64,000 nt of DNA, taken from contig NC_069129.1 of NCBI RefSeq assembly GCF_026914265.1, forward strand, positions 22,305,945 to 22,369,944, in the 5' to 3' direction. Source of the stretch: Mya arenaria (Eukaryota > Mollusca > Bivalvia > Myida > Myidae). Of this stretch, positions 1 through 10,700 are shown piece after piece. A program made the translations under genes and the position numbers. The notes beneath the pieces are model-generated. The model was not told the origin of the DNA and made no database searches. It was given only the letters and a program-made list of their open reading frames with translations. Every line of letters begins with the position of its first letter. The stretch's first letter is position 1.

Positions 1-1395
1 TGCCTTATGTGATAGTGATACTGCCTACCGTGAGTGTGATAATGCCTTATGTGATGGTGATAATACCTTATGTGATAGTGATACTGCCTTCAGTGATGGT
101 GATAATGCCTTATGTGATGGTGATACTGCCTTCAGTGATGGTGATAATGCTTTATGTGATAGTGATACTGCCTACCGTGAGTGTGATAATGCCTTATGTG
201 ATGGTGATACTGCCTTCAGTGATGGTGATAATGCTTTATGTGATGGTGATAATGCCTTCCGTGATGGTGATAATGCCGTCCGTGATGGTGGTATTGCCTT
301 CCGTGATGGTGATAATGCCTTCCGTGATGGTGGTACTGCCTTCCATGATGGTGATAATGCCTTATGTGATGTTGATAATGCCTTCCGTGATGTTGATAAT
401 GCCTTCCGTGATGGTGATACTGCCTTCCGTGAGTGTGATAATGACTTCCGTGATGGTGATACTGCCTTCCGTGAGTGTGATAATGACTTTTGTGATGGTG
501 ATACTGCCTTCAGTGATGGTGATACTGCCTTCAGTGATGGTGATAATGCCTTATGTGATGGTGATACTGCCTTCCGTGATGGTGATAATGCTTTATGTGA
601 TGGTGATAATGCCTTCCGTGATGGTGATAATGCCTTCCGTGATGGTGGTATTGCCTTCCGTGATGGTGATAATGCCTTCCGTGATGGTGGTACTGCCTTC
701 CGTGATGGTGATAATGCCTTATGTGATGTTGATAATGCCTTCCGTGATGTTGATAATGCCTTCCGTGATGGTGATACTGCCTTCCGTGAGTGTGATAATG
801 ACTTCCGTGATGGTGATAATGCCGTCCGTGATGGTGGTATTGCCTTCCGTGATGGTGATATTACCTTCCGTGATGATGGTACTGCCTTCCTTGATGGTTA
901 TACTGCCTACCGTGATGGTGATACTGCCTTCCGTGATTATGGTTCTGCCTTCCGTGATGGTAATACTGCCTTCAATGATGGTGGTACTGCCTTCCGTGAT
1001 AGTGGTACTGCCTTCCGTGATGGTGATACTGCCTTCCATGATGGTGGGACTGCCTTCTGTGATGGTGGTACTGCCTTCCGTGATGGTGATACTGCCTTTC
1101 ATGGTGGTAATATTGCTTTCCGTGACGGTGATACTGCTTCCGTTATGGTGATATTGCCTTCCGAGGTGGTAATATTGCCTTCCGTGATGGTGGTACTGCT
1201 TCCTTGATGGTGATTTTTCTTTCGTGATGGTGGTACTGCCTTCCATGGTGGTAATATTGCTTTCCGTGATGGTGATAATGCTTCAGTGATGGTGATATTG
1301 CTTCCGTGATTGTTATATTGCCTTACGTGGTGGTAATATTGCTTTCCGTGATGGTGATAATGCCTTCCATGATGGTTATATTGCCTTTCGTAAGT
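1..1395. repeat. 21-bp minisatellite array
   Basis: A tandem array of a 21-bp unit such as tgatggtgataatgccttcc(g) runs from the first base to about 1395, so it probably continues upstream of the window. Variants replace gccttccg by gccttatg or gccttcag. A block around 230-470 recurs around 587-830, an offset of 357 bp or 17 units, which indicates a higher-order repeat. Because 21 is a multiple of three, frames on both strands stay open for long stretches (about 9-1151 plus and 719-1246 minus). The 'proteins' are pure heptad repeats with no domain, so I read this as non-coding satellite. Confidence 0.93.
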
Positions 1396-3172
1396 GTGAT
1401 AAGATCAACTCAAATAAAGGCATTAATTATTTTTTAAGTTATTTTTACTTTTTATGTTTTCCGGTGATTTGTAGAAATTTATCAATGAAATAAAAAAGAT
1501 AATTTTCTGTTTCAAACAGTGAAATAACATTTTGATATTTTTGGTTTGAAATTTTAGCCCGCTCTCGATTTCAAATCAAACGTCAGCACGCATGGGGCTT
1601 GGACACGCCTTCAACTAGTCACTTTCTAAATCACGCTACATTCGCATACAATTAAATGTCATTTTAAATCCTTTTAAGGCATATATTTATAAGAAAAACT
1701 GTTCGCTTCAGTGTAAGATCGTAATATATTTTACCTCGTAATCACCAAAAGTAAATATTTCACTCAAAGCTACGCCACTCGTGAAATATAGCTTTTGATG
1801 CTTACTCGGGGAAATATATAACACTGAAACAAACAAATTTCTCTATATCGATTCATATATTTTTCTTTGGCATTATTGTTTAAATGAATTAACCTAGTTA
1901 AAGTTAAAAACATTTAAGATTATATCATTTATGTTCTAGACATTGAGACGTAATAAGGTCTGCTATTTGTGTTTACAAGGAGGCTCTGATAACCCTTATT
2001 AATTTATTGTACTGAAGTAAACTTTGTAGTCAAATATATAAACATTATCTCTCTTTTGTCCTTGCTATTTTTTATTCCAAAAACCAGATCATCACGATGT
2101 GTTGACTTCTTAGTTCTTATCATACATCTAGATTGCCCTTCGAGATAGCACGTAGAAGCCTTTGAGAGGTGTGTCGAAAACAAAGCATTTGATTGGCTGT
2201 TAATGGATCTTGAGATGTCACGTGTTTCAAAATGAACGCTTTTGATTGGCTTTAAATGGGGACAAAACATTGTTTTGCTTCCAGTTTGAGAGATGGACTC
2301 TAAGAAAGGCGATAACTGGTCAGCTTTCACCTTTCTTTGACCTGATTGATCGCTATATATATATACACTTAACTGCGATTCTCTTCAAAGCCATCTCACC
2401 TGTTATTACATAATATAACAACAATCCTTCAAAGTTCGGTGCAGTTCATTAAAACGAATGGCGTTTCTTTAAGGCACAAACATAGGAGCAAATTGTGTGA
2501 TATTTTGTTTGCAAGTTTACAATATTCTTAAGGGAAAACAAACATATCAGATGGATTTACATAACATAAAGTCTATGATTGATCGGACAGACAAACATAC
2601 AAAAGAAACTGTGGACAATACAGGAATTTCCAAACAACTACTGAAAATGATCAGTTCCTTAAACTTTCCAGGATCAAGGGTATTATTTTTATAACCTTTA
2701 TAATCTTTTTAGCAGATACAGAGATCTAAACTTAATTATGAAAACCTCATTATGAGCATATGCCTTTTGCAGATATTACGAATTCATTCGCTAAAGAATT
2801 TTTACTGTACTGACATTTAGGCATCTAAATATTAAAAACAATCCTCTGATGTATGGATAAAGACTGTGTATGCTTGTACAACCGCTGTTTTTAAACTCTA
2901 GTAGTTAAAAGATAACAGTTTTAAAGCTGATCTCAGTAATAGATAAACTTCTTTATTGCAGTGTTATGAGTATTCAACAATTCTAACAATGCCTTAATAC
3001 TTAAAGGTATGTGTGTATGTCTAATTGTTGTGTTCCCAAAAACAGACAGTGTCCGAAACTTGGCACAAACCTGCTTTTTATTTCATAACCAATATGTCCC
3101 GGTTTACATAACTGCCATTTTGAATGTTTTGACGTACGTTTAAAACAGGTTTTGTAAAATATGTATATTGCC
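1396..3172. other. AT-rich intergenic DNA, no gene seen
   Basis: No supported gene lies here. The only structure I see is a degraded foldback element near 1701-1837, listed separately. Short open frames (2004-2330 minus, 2497-2694 plus) have no domain, splice logic or homologue that I recognise. Confidence 0.6.
1701..1837. repeat. Degraded foldback MITE
   Basis: The left end holds ttcagtgtaagatcgtaat and the right end holds atataacactgaaacaaaca, which are imperfect inverted complements. The centre (ctacgccactcgtgaaatat) resembles the centre of the well-preserved foldback element at 20016-20163. I read this as an older copy of the same non-autonomous family. Confidence 0.55.
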
Positions 3173-3180
3173 TATAAAAG
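3173..3180 (+). promoter_or_regulatory. Possible TATA box of the cytochrome b5 gene
   Basis: The string tataaaag at 3173-3180 matches a consensus TATA box and lies about 34-41 bases upstream of the ATG at 3214. If it is used, the 5' untranslated leader would be only about 10 bases long. This is inference from position. The alternative is that the ag at its end is a splice acceptor for an upstream exon. Confidence 0.35.
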
Positions 3181-3213
3181 GATGTGTCACTGACGTCTTC
3201 TTCTGATCAACCT

Positions 3214-4594
3214 ATGACGTCAGGAATACGTCAGTTTACGCTGGATGACGTCGCACGTCACTGTGATTCAAGGTCATGTTGGTTGGCGTTATCAGATAAA
3301 GTATACGACGTCACAGAATTCCTTATAGAGGTATGGCAATTTGCTATTTTATTTTCTCATTATATTCGTACATGTAAGTGTATGCATAATTTTCAACACG
3401 CAATGATACAGTGCTTACATACGTATAGAATATTGTATATTCTTAAATGATCAATAACATTATAATGTAACATTAAAAACAATGTGTAAGTAATCAAATT
3501 TGAAATGTATGAGCTACACGAGTCGCAAGAGTTACTTAAGTTCCACATTCGGAGCTCCTCGGCCATTTTATATCGAAAACGACCTCGGATGTATATGGAC
3601 GGTTAACATTATTATTAGTCAGACATCGGTGCTGTTTAAGTTCGCTGCAAGTAGGTCGCGTAGTAATTTAATTTAGCAGTTAAACTTAATGACTTAACTC
3701 TTGGGAATCTTCATTATGTTTTCTATAATACACTTCACTGGCAATCAATTTAAACTTAGATCAATAAATACAAGCTCAAACACTACATTTAATGATATAT
3801 TTCAAAAAAATTACGAACTACTTCTACTGATGTACCGGCATACATCTGAGGTTGTTTTCGATAAAAATGACCGAGGAGTTCCGAATGTTAAGTTCCAATA
3901 AGAACAAGTCAAGTAAGTACGGTGCGCATGCGCTAATAAAACATAGTTGGCTACATTTTGAAGCAAAACAATATGGCTCTCTAGATAAAATGGCCTTAAT
4001 GGGACAAAGTAAATCATTTTAATAATCTTGTTGTTCAGTTCAAAGATGCAACGTTTTTGTCCCGTTTCAAACTGTCATTAAAACTACAAAATAAAAAGGA
4101 ACAACGTGTGCAGCCAATACCACCTACCCGATACGTTCGGGTTTGCAGTGTATGCTTCAAGTACATGAATAAAATAGTTACCCGTTTAAGAGATCAGGTT
4201 TTCCGAAAATGTTCCATGATTTCAACGCATGCTCGGAAAAGACACGGTCAAATATCGGATCCATACGATTATTACCGATCTGTCTTGGCTAACAGTATGA
4301 ATTTTCACATTCAGCATCCCGGCGGTGAAGAAATAATTATGGAGAATGCTGGGACTGACGCCACTGTGCCATTTGACACTAAAGGACACAGCCAGGATGC
4401 TTATAAGCTCCTTCAAAAATACTGTATAGGCGAACTCACGGAGGTAATTTTTAATTCAAGACCATAGATCGGAACTATTCGACAATGCGGTATACGTCTT
4501 AACTTTGAGTTTATATCAATGGATTTACATTTGTATAATTTCAAAGTTCAGAAGACCATGATAATAGTCAACAATGAAGTAAAGTGTTAATATA

Positions 4595-4664
<70 letters not shown>

Positions 4665-4687
4665 TAGTAGTAGTAGTAGTAGTACTG

Positions 4688-4718
<31 letters not shown>

Positions 4719-4830
4719 CAGTAGCAATAGCAGCAGCAGCAGCAGCAGCGGCAAAACATCATCCTCCTTATCCTCCTCCTCCTCCTTATCCTCCTCCTCC
4801 TCCTTATCATCATCATCATCATCATCATCA

Positions 4831-4881
<51 letters not shown>

Positions 4882-5282
4882 GCAACAGCAGCGCCAGTAG
4901 CAGTACGGTAGCAGTAGCAGCTGCAGCAGTAGCAGTAGTAGTAGCAGTGGTAGTTGTATAAGTAGTAGTTTTATACTACGCCGATATCTAATGTCAATTA
5001 CTATTACCAAATTATATTTTATACAACTCTGGATACAATCCGATAAAAAAACAACATGCATTAATACTCGACCATTCCATCCGCTTACTAAAAATAAACT
5101 GCTGTTTGATTTGACGACCTATCAGAAGACGATAATATTATGATCTTGAGTGAAGTTAAACGTTTCAGTAAGGATTCCCAGCGTTATACAAGACCATTAA
5201 TTATATATAAATCGAATTACATCACTTGAATGCCTAAACTTGTTTTCGTCCTTTTCAGGCAGACAGACGATTCAAAAAGTAG
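3214..5282 (+). CDS. Small cytochrome b5 heme-binding domain protein, 3 exons
   Basis: Exons are 3214-3330, 4315-4443 and 5259-5282, all phase 0. Donors are gag|gtatgg and gag|gtaatt; acceptors are attcag|cat and tttcag|gca. The product is about 89 residues. It opens MTSGIRQFTLDDVARHC. The first heme-ligand motif HPGGEE starts exon 2, the second axial histidine is in KGHSQDAYKLL, and the domain closes with IGELTEADRRFKK before a TAG. This is the whole b5 fold and little else: no C-terminal membrane anchor, so a soluble electron carrier is likely, handing electrons to an unidentified partner. The frame upstream of the ATG at 3214 hits TAA at 3175-3177, so a start further upstream would need a GTG codon or another exon. 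An alternative last exon with an anchor cannot be excluded. Confidence 0.8.
4595..4972. repeat. Compound trinucleotide microsatellite in a cytochrome b5 intron
   Basis: Successive pure runs of different triplets follow one another within intron 2 of the b5 gene: (att)n, (tag)n, (agc)n, a tcc-rich (tcctcctta) run, (atc)n, a long (gtc)n, then mixed agc/agt. The run stays triplet-phased throughout, which explains the spurious open frames on the minus strand (4664-4885). Confidence 0.95.
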
Positions 5283-7195
5283 TGTTTATTTAACCACAGT
5301 TAACCACAATTATGGAATATCTGCAACCACGCTTTGCCTGCAGGTCGGGCATTGACTTCGGACGAAACTATTTCCCGTACACTGGCGTATCGCGCCGTAT
5401 ACGTACAATTACTTGTCCATCGAGTAAATTTGCAAATAGAAATATTGTTTATAAATACAAACTGAACTGCACATATAAATACGGTAAAATGAAGTCATAC
5501 ATTATTATTATATTGTGTGTATTGAATAATTATATTGTGTGTATTGGGCTTCTGGTGAAAGGTCGTCCTCGTGGACAATACTTGTTTGGTTCGACCAAGT
5601 ATGCTATATATAACTTATCTTAAAACACGTGTTTTTCATTTATATACAGATTTTGTTTTATAATAAAACTGATGTGACATAGGTATGCGCTACATACGGA
5701 TGCAACAGGATTGAAACACTTGCTTTTTGTAAAATGCTTATTTTTATTTTTCATTCTATATGGTTATGTCTTAATTATAATGGATTTGTTTGTATATACA
5801 TGCAATTCATAGTTTCAACTATATGCTGATTTCAGTTGCTTTGTTTTCTTTTTTATTTGTTATCTATTTATATATAATTGTTTCAATAAAAAACATAAAA
5901 TGTCTCTTCACTGGTGCGGCTATTGTTCCGGCATCATCGCAAGTTCGTTGTTTTTTTGTTTTTTTTAAAAAAGGCTCTTATTGATGGATGTTTGGACTAG
6001 TTAGAGATTCAGTCGTATGTACTCAGCCATCTTCGAAAATCTTGGAAGATAGACTGTTTCTTTAGATAACATTTTCGTACAAAAGAGTGATGATGTTATG
6101 CGTACGCTAGATTTAAGCCAAGGTTAGCCAAGGTTCGATTGGTTAAGTACTAGTAAACCGGTTTAATATAATATCCCGACAGTCACCATTTTTTGGTCGT
6201 TAACATCAATCTGTAATGGCTACTGGCCATGTGTCTAAAGTTTCAAATGCAACATGTGCATTGTATGTCGGGAAAATGTGTTTGAGTGATGACATGCATT
6301 CAATCAATCAATCAATCAACGAATTATGAAGAAACTTATCTGAAATGACACACTTTTGAAATTCTTTTAGATCAGAGTAACAGATTCAGTTTTTTTTTTC
6401 AAATATGTGTAAATTCATTTACGCGTAATTTTCATAAGTAATTGCCTAAAATATTTTGGTATGTTTCAATAATTAATAATTACCGCCCCCCCCCAAAAAA
6501 AAGAGGTAAGCGCACACTAGACAAACAAAACGTTCTCGTTGGAGCTTGCGCCGTAGGCCCCCCCTTTCCCTTCAACCCCGTTTGGTCTATCCTGGGACGG
6601 TTATGTTATGTACAAGAGAAAGTTTACAAGTACATAGCATCAATATCGCTGTAATATTTTTTGCATAAGTACCAATGTAGAGGTCTCTAATTCATTTCGA
6701 AAATACATGTTCATGCATAAAGTACTGACTGGAGACCAATACCCAGTATGTGATGTCTGTGTTTTCTAAACATTCTTTGTGCATGCTACCTTCGTTACCT
6801 AATTATTTTACAATGTGGTATGTATTCTGCGTCTTATAATCAAAGGGTCAGTATTTATTTAAAATAATGTATTGAAAATAACAAATATTACAGACACCAA
6901 AGCATTAACTGATATAATAGCATTACTATATGCAGCATTAATGAATATATATAATAAAACAAAAACAAGCGTTATCGGGGCAATTAAAGTATTTATCATT
7001 ATTATCTGAATAAAAACGTCTCATACCATGAGAAAACATGGTCGCTAGCAGTCGACTTAGAACGCTACTCGATTTAGCTCCAGTCTTTAATATATACATA
7101 TCGAGTGTTAAAAGAAAACAAATCCATTGATAAGATGCAAATAAATCTTCCCCGTTCGATATATAGTGCATATAATCAGACTGTCAGACCGTCTC
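5283..7195. other. 3' untranslated and intergenic DNA
   Basis: This starts with the likely 3' UTR of the b5 gene; AATAAA-type signals occur near 5660 and 5886. The rest is AT-rich and holds an (aatc)n stretch near 6299-6318 and a poly-C/poly-A patch near 6485-6503. I see no supported gene. Open frames at 5312-5623, 6442-6654 and 6938-7171 show no recognisable domain. Confidence 0.55.
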
Positions 7196-7420
7196 CGTGC
7201 CTGGCGCTCGGCATTTAAAGGGTAGTGCATGGAAAAGTGGTGTACTCAGTACTGGTTTAACCCAGGAAAGTTGTACCCCGTGTATCGGTGCTTTACACCG
7301 AGCACGTAAAAGAACCAATTATATGGGGTCTCTTCGAAAAAGAGCTAGGGTATCGCACCGGACATACATGTATCCCACTACTGTCTCTTCAGCGTGCTGT
7401 CCCTTCAGCAAAAACAAAGG
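7196..7420. repeat. Dispersed SINE-like repeat, conserved type in molluscs
   Basis: This segment contains strings such as gtactcagtactggtttaac, cccgtgtatcggtgctttac and gggtctcttcgaaaaagagc. I recognise these as resembling a repeat widely scattered in mollusc genomes. The 117-residue open frame across it (7197-7550) is not gene-like. The family name is uncertain; a repeat library search would settle it. Confidence 0.4.
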
Positions 7421-7798
7421 ACCCCATTGGAAAAAAGTGATTGAACTTTCACGGGTTATCCTTGACCGCAGGTTCAAAAGAAATACATACATATTTACAT
7501 CGTATATACGTGCATACGTATTCTCCAAAAAAAGAACACACAAGCAATGAAAATGGAGACTTCTATCATGCTTTATAATGACCAAACCCAATGTGTGTAA
7601 GCAGTAACTGAAATAAAGATGCGTAGACCATATGTAAAATATATGGGCTTTTCAATGAAAGGGGAAGTAACACTGCGTGGAGTTTACGCTACAGCTCGTT
7701 TGCTGTTACAGAACGTTATGACTAGTTTTCAACTCTTCAATCTCCATCTTGTCAGACACACGTTTTTGGATTTCGCATATTTTTGTTATATTTTAGCG
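7421..7798. other. Upstream region of BOP1
   Basis: This is the non-coding interval between the SINE-like repeat and the BOP1 start codon. I see no clear TATA box near 7799. A promoter or 5' UTR is expected here because the first coding exon begins at 7799, but no motif decides its position. Confidence 0.4.
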
Positions 7799-10700
7799 AT
7801 GTCGTCTAAACGAAAGAGAGCCGATGTGAACAAAAATGAAGAAATATTGACCAGCGGTGTAAGTGTTGAAATTTTATATTTATGTTTTATTGTCTCTCGT
7901 GTTCATATGCAATTGTAATGTGTTTTCGAGACAGCACACATTTTACATGTTCATTTTATTATTTGCTTTTCTGGTTTTTCGTGCAAGAATTCGACCTTAA
8001 TTAACTACTTCAAAGTTTTTTTGGTAAAATTTTACCGTGACTTCAACCGCTTTTCATCACAGACTTGAGATTCTTCTGTATTCCTTATGATAAGTATTTT
8101 TTGGAAAATAAGCCTTAAAAATCACTGATACTTGGTATTTGGACTGCATTGCGAAAACGCTACTAGTTTGTGCTTGTTGAATGATTGCACCTTGAAGATA
8201 ACTTCCTTCTGAACATGCATGCGACATATACAGTTGTTTTATCGAAAAATTCTTGTAGATCTGAGCTCGTTTCCACACATATGTCTCAACCCGAAATCTG
8301 CTAATTTTCATAACTTGTGAATGATAAAGATTGTATGAAATTGTAAAATATTGAATATGTAAAATAAAACGACAAAAAGTTGATTATTTGTTTATTATGT
8401 GTATCATAAGAGTACAAAAACATTTTTATTATGATTCTCAGTCCAAGAGATCATCCTTAGGGGACCAATTGCTCGACTGGCCAAACAATGCTGTCCAAAT
8501 ACCAAGTAAATGTGTTAAAAATCCCAAAATAGGGAAAATAAGAATATAGTTATTATCTCACTTGTATGATAGATGGTTTAATTATCTGCTTTCACATATG
8601 TTTTTTTATGTATTGAATGTGTAAATAGACTTTCTTTATAAAATACAAAACAACATCTTATAAATAAATGAACTGTCCTTTTTAATACAATACTAATGAA
8701 CATTACATGAATACTGAGAAATGGATTTTTGAATTGAACAAATCACTCACAAAATCATGTTTGGCACTAGTGTGTATTGGTAATTGAATAAGTTTTTTAC
8801 TAAAAATATGATTCAGTCATTTTTTAGAACTAAATGTTAGGGAACATTGAGATACTTGAAATATGTATGAATTCTTCTTTGCTTGGACACAGAGAAACTT
8901 CTGTTGCTAACTGAAGACTTTAACACTAATTTTCTGTAAAACCTGTATTTTGAATTACACTTTGTATGACAAACACAAAATTAGAACAGGAGTCCTGCAA
9001 AGTAATCCTGACAAAAAAAAACTGTTAACAAATATCAGCTATTTTTCGGTTTTCTGACAAGATGAAAGATATTCTTTGAATTTTTTATTACCAGTCCTCG
9101 CTACCTACCTTGTGTCTACCTTGTGAAATGTTTAGCCCTTAAGGCTAGTTGATCCCTTTAGATTTCTTCTATGCAAATCTCCACTCCGATCTGATTTAGT
9201 TTATCAATGAAAATATTGAATTCACTCCGGTCTGATTGTTTACTGATGAATTTATTGATGAATTAATACACATCACTTAGATCAAAACGTTTGTGTGCCC
9301 ATAACTTATCCAGTTGTGATTTAAAACTGTTCACGGTGCTGCATGTAACAACATTATGTGGAAGGCCGTTCCAAGTGGATATAGTACGATGTCCAAAAGA
9401 ATTTAATCGAATAGACTTGTGAGCTTTAGGCTTTGCAAGCTTCAAACAGTGACCTCTTGTTCCACTATTGTCCGCAACGTTGAAAAATACACTTGCATTG
9501 ATGTCATCAACTTCGTGAATAATTTTGAAAACTTGTATCATATCAAATCTTTTTCTACGGTAGTCCAATGTTGGGAGATTCAGTTCATTCAATCGTTTTT
9601 GATAGGAAAGTCCACGAAATTTAGGTACTAGTCTTGTGGCTCTACGTTGCGCATTCTCCAGAACTTGCTTACATTTCTTCGTGTATGGGAAGTATATTAA
9701 ATTTCCATAGTCCAAGTGGGAACGAACAAGAGACTTGTACAATGTCAAGAACAAGGATTTGTCCATGAAACACGAATGTCTATATTGGGAATATCTTCAA
9801 TTAAAATGTGAAATGGACAAGTTTAAATTTAAGATAAAAAGAAATTCAGTAAGTAAGGGAAAAGCAATTAATAAAAAAAAAAAGCATTTGGAAAATATGA
9901 ACTTATTTTCGCAAGGACACAAAGCCCATAATTGGCAGTAAAATTAACAAAAATTTCTCTGATACCACTTGTCCAAAAGTCTGGGGAAAAAAAATAATGT
10001 GTTTAAAATTCAGTCAGCTTGTTCAAATGGTTGAGTCAAATTTGGTGCAGGCCAAAAAAATAAAATAAAAATGATACCAGGCTTTGTACCTTAATTTAAG
10101 CCATGAACGTGCTAGCCTTATCTTCTTATTTTTTTCGTTGTAAATACAATTAGTTAGAAAACAGGTCTTGTTTTTAACTTTTTCGACAAACATCATGTTA
10201 ACAATGGCTTTGGGCAAATTGGTTTGGACAGCTTCCTACCGGAATATTTAGGGGCAAAAAGATTAAACATATTATCCTGAAGAGAACTGCTATCGCCCAT
10301 GCGATTGCCAAAAGTAATATAAAAAGCTTAAAATAAATTGTTATAAAATGAGTTCATCTTACAAACTCTCTTTTTTTAAAATTTCAGGTTGTATTTCATA
10401 TCATTTGTTGCCAGATGAACTGCCAGTGATATTAACTATTGGTTTTATAAAACAGGTGGATTTATTTGTGGATGCTCCGGCAGATGAAGAGGATGCTTCT
10501 GAAAACAGTGATGTGGATGATCAAGATGCTAAGGTTGGCGAGGGGTCAGATGACTCAGACTCCAGCCAGTATTCAGAGTTGGAGGAGGAGGAGGAGGATA
10601 TGTCAGTAAGTCAGGAAACAGTTTTTCACATTTCGCTTTTACAAATAAATCATCTTAATTGATACAATGTCTTATTATTTATGTGTGTGTCCCTGCGTGT

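Noticed and set aside
9-1151. 380-residue open frame
   Set aside because: It is a direct translation of the 21-bp minisatellite, with no non-repeat sequence, no domain and an equally open antisense frame.
3184-3213. Longer cytochrome b5 N-terminus starting at a GTG
   Set aside because: GTG is not an expected animal start codon. The frame has a stop just upstream, and an ATG at 3214 lies in frame.
4664-5061. Minus-strand frames rich in Thr, Met, Arg and Tyr
   Set aside because: They are translations of trinucleotide microsatellites.
7197-7550. 117-residue open frame as a gene
   Set aside because: It overlaps a SINE-like dispersed repeat and shows no domain.
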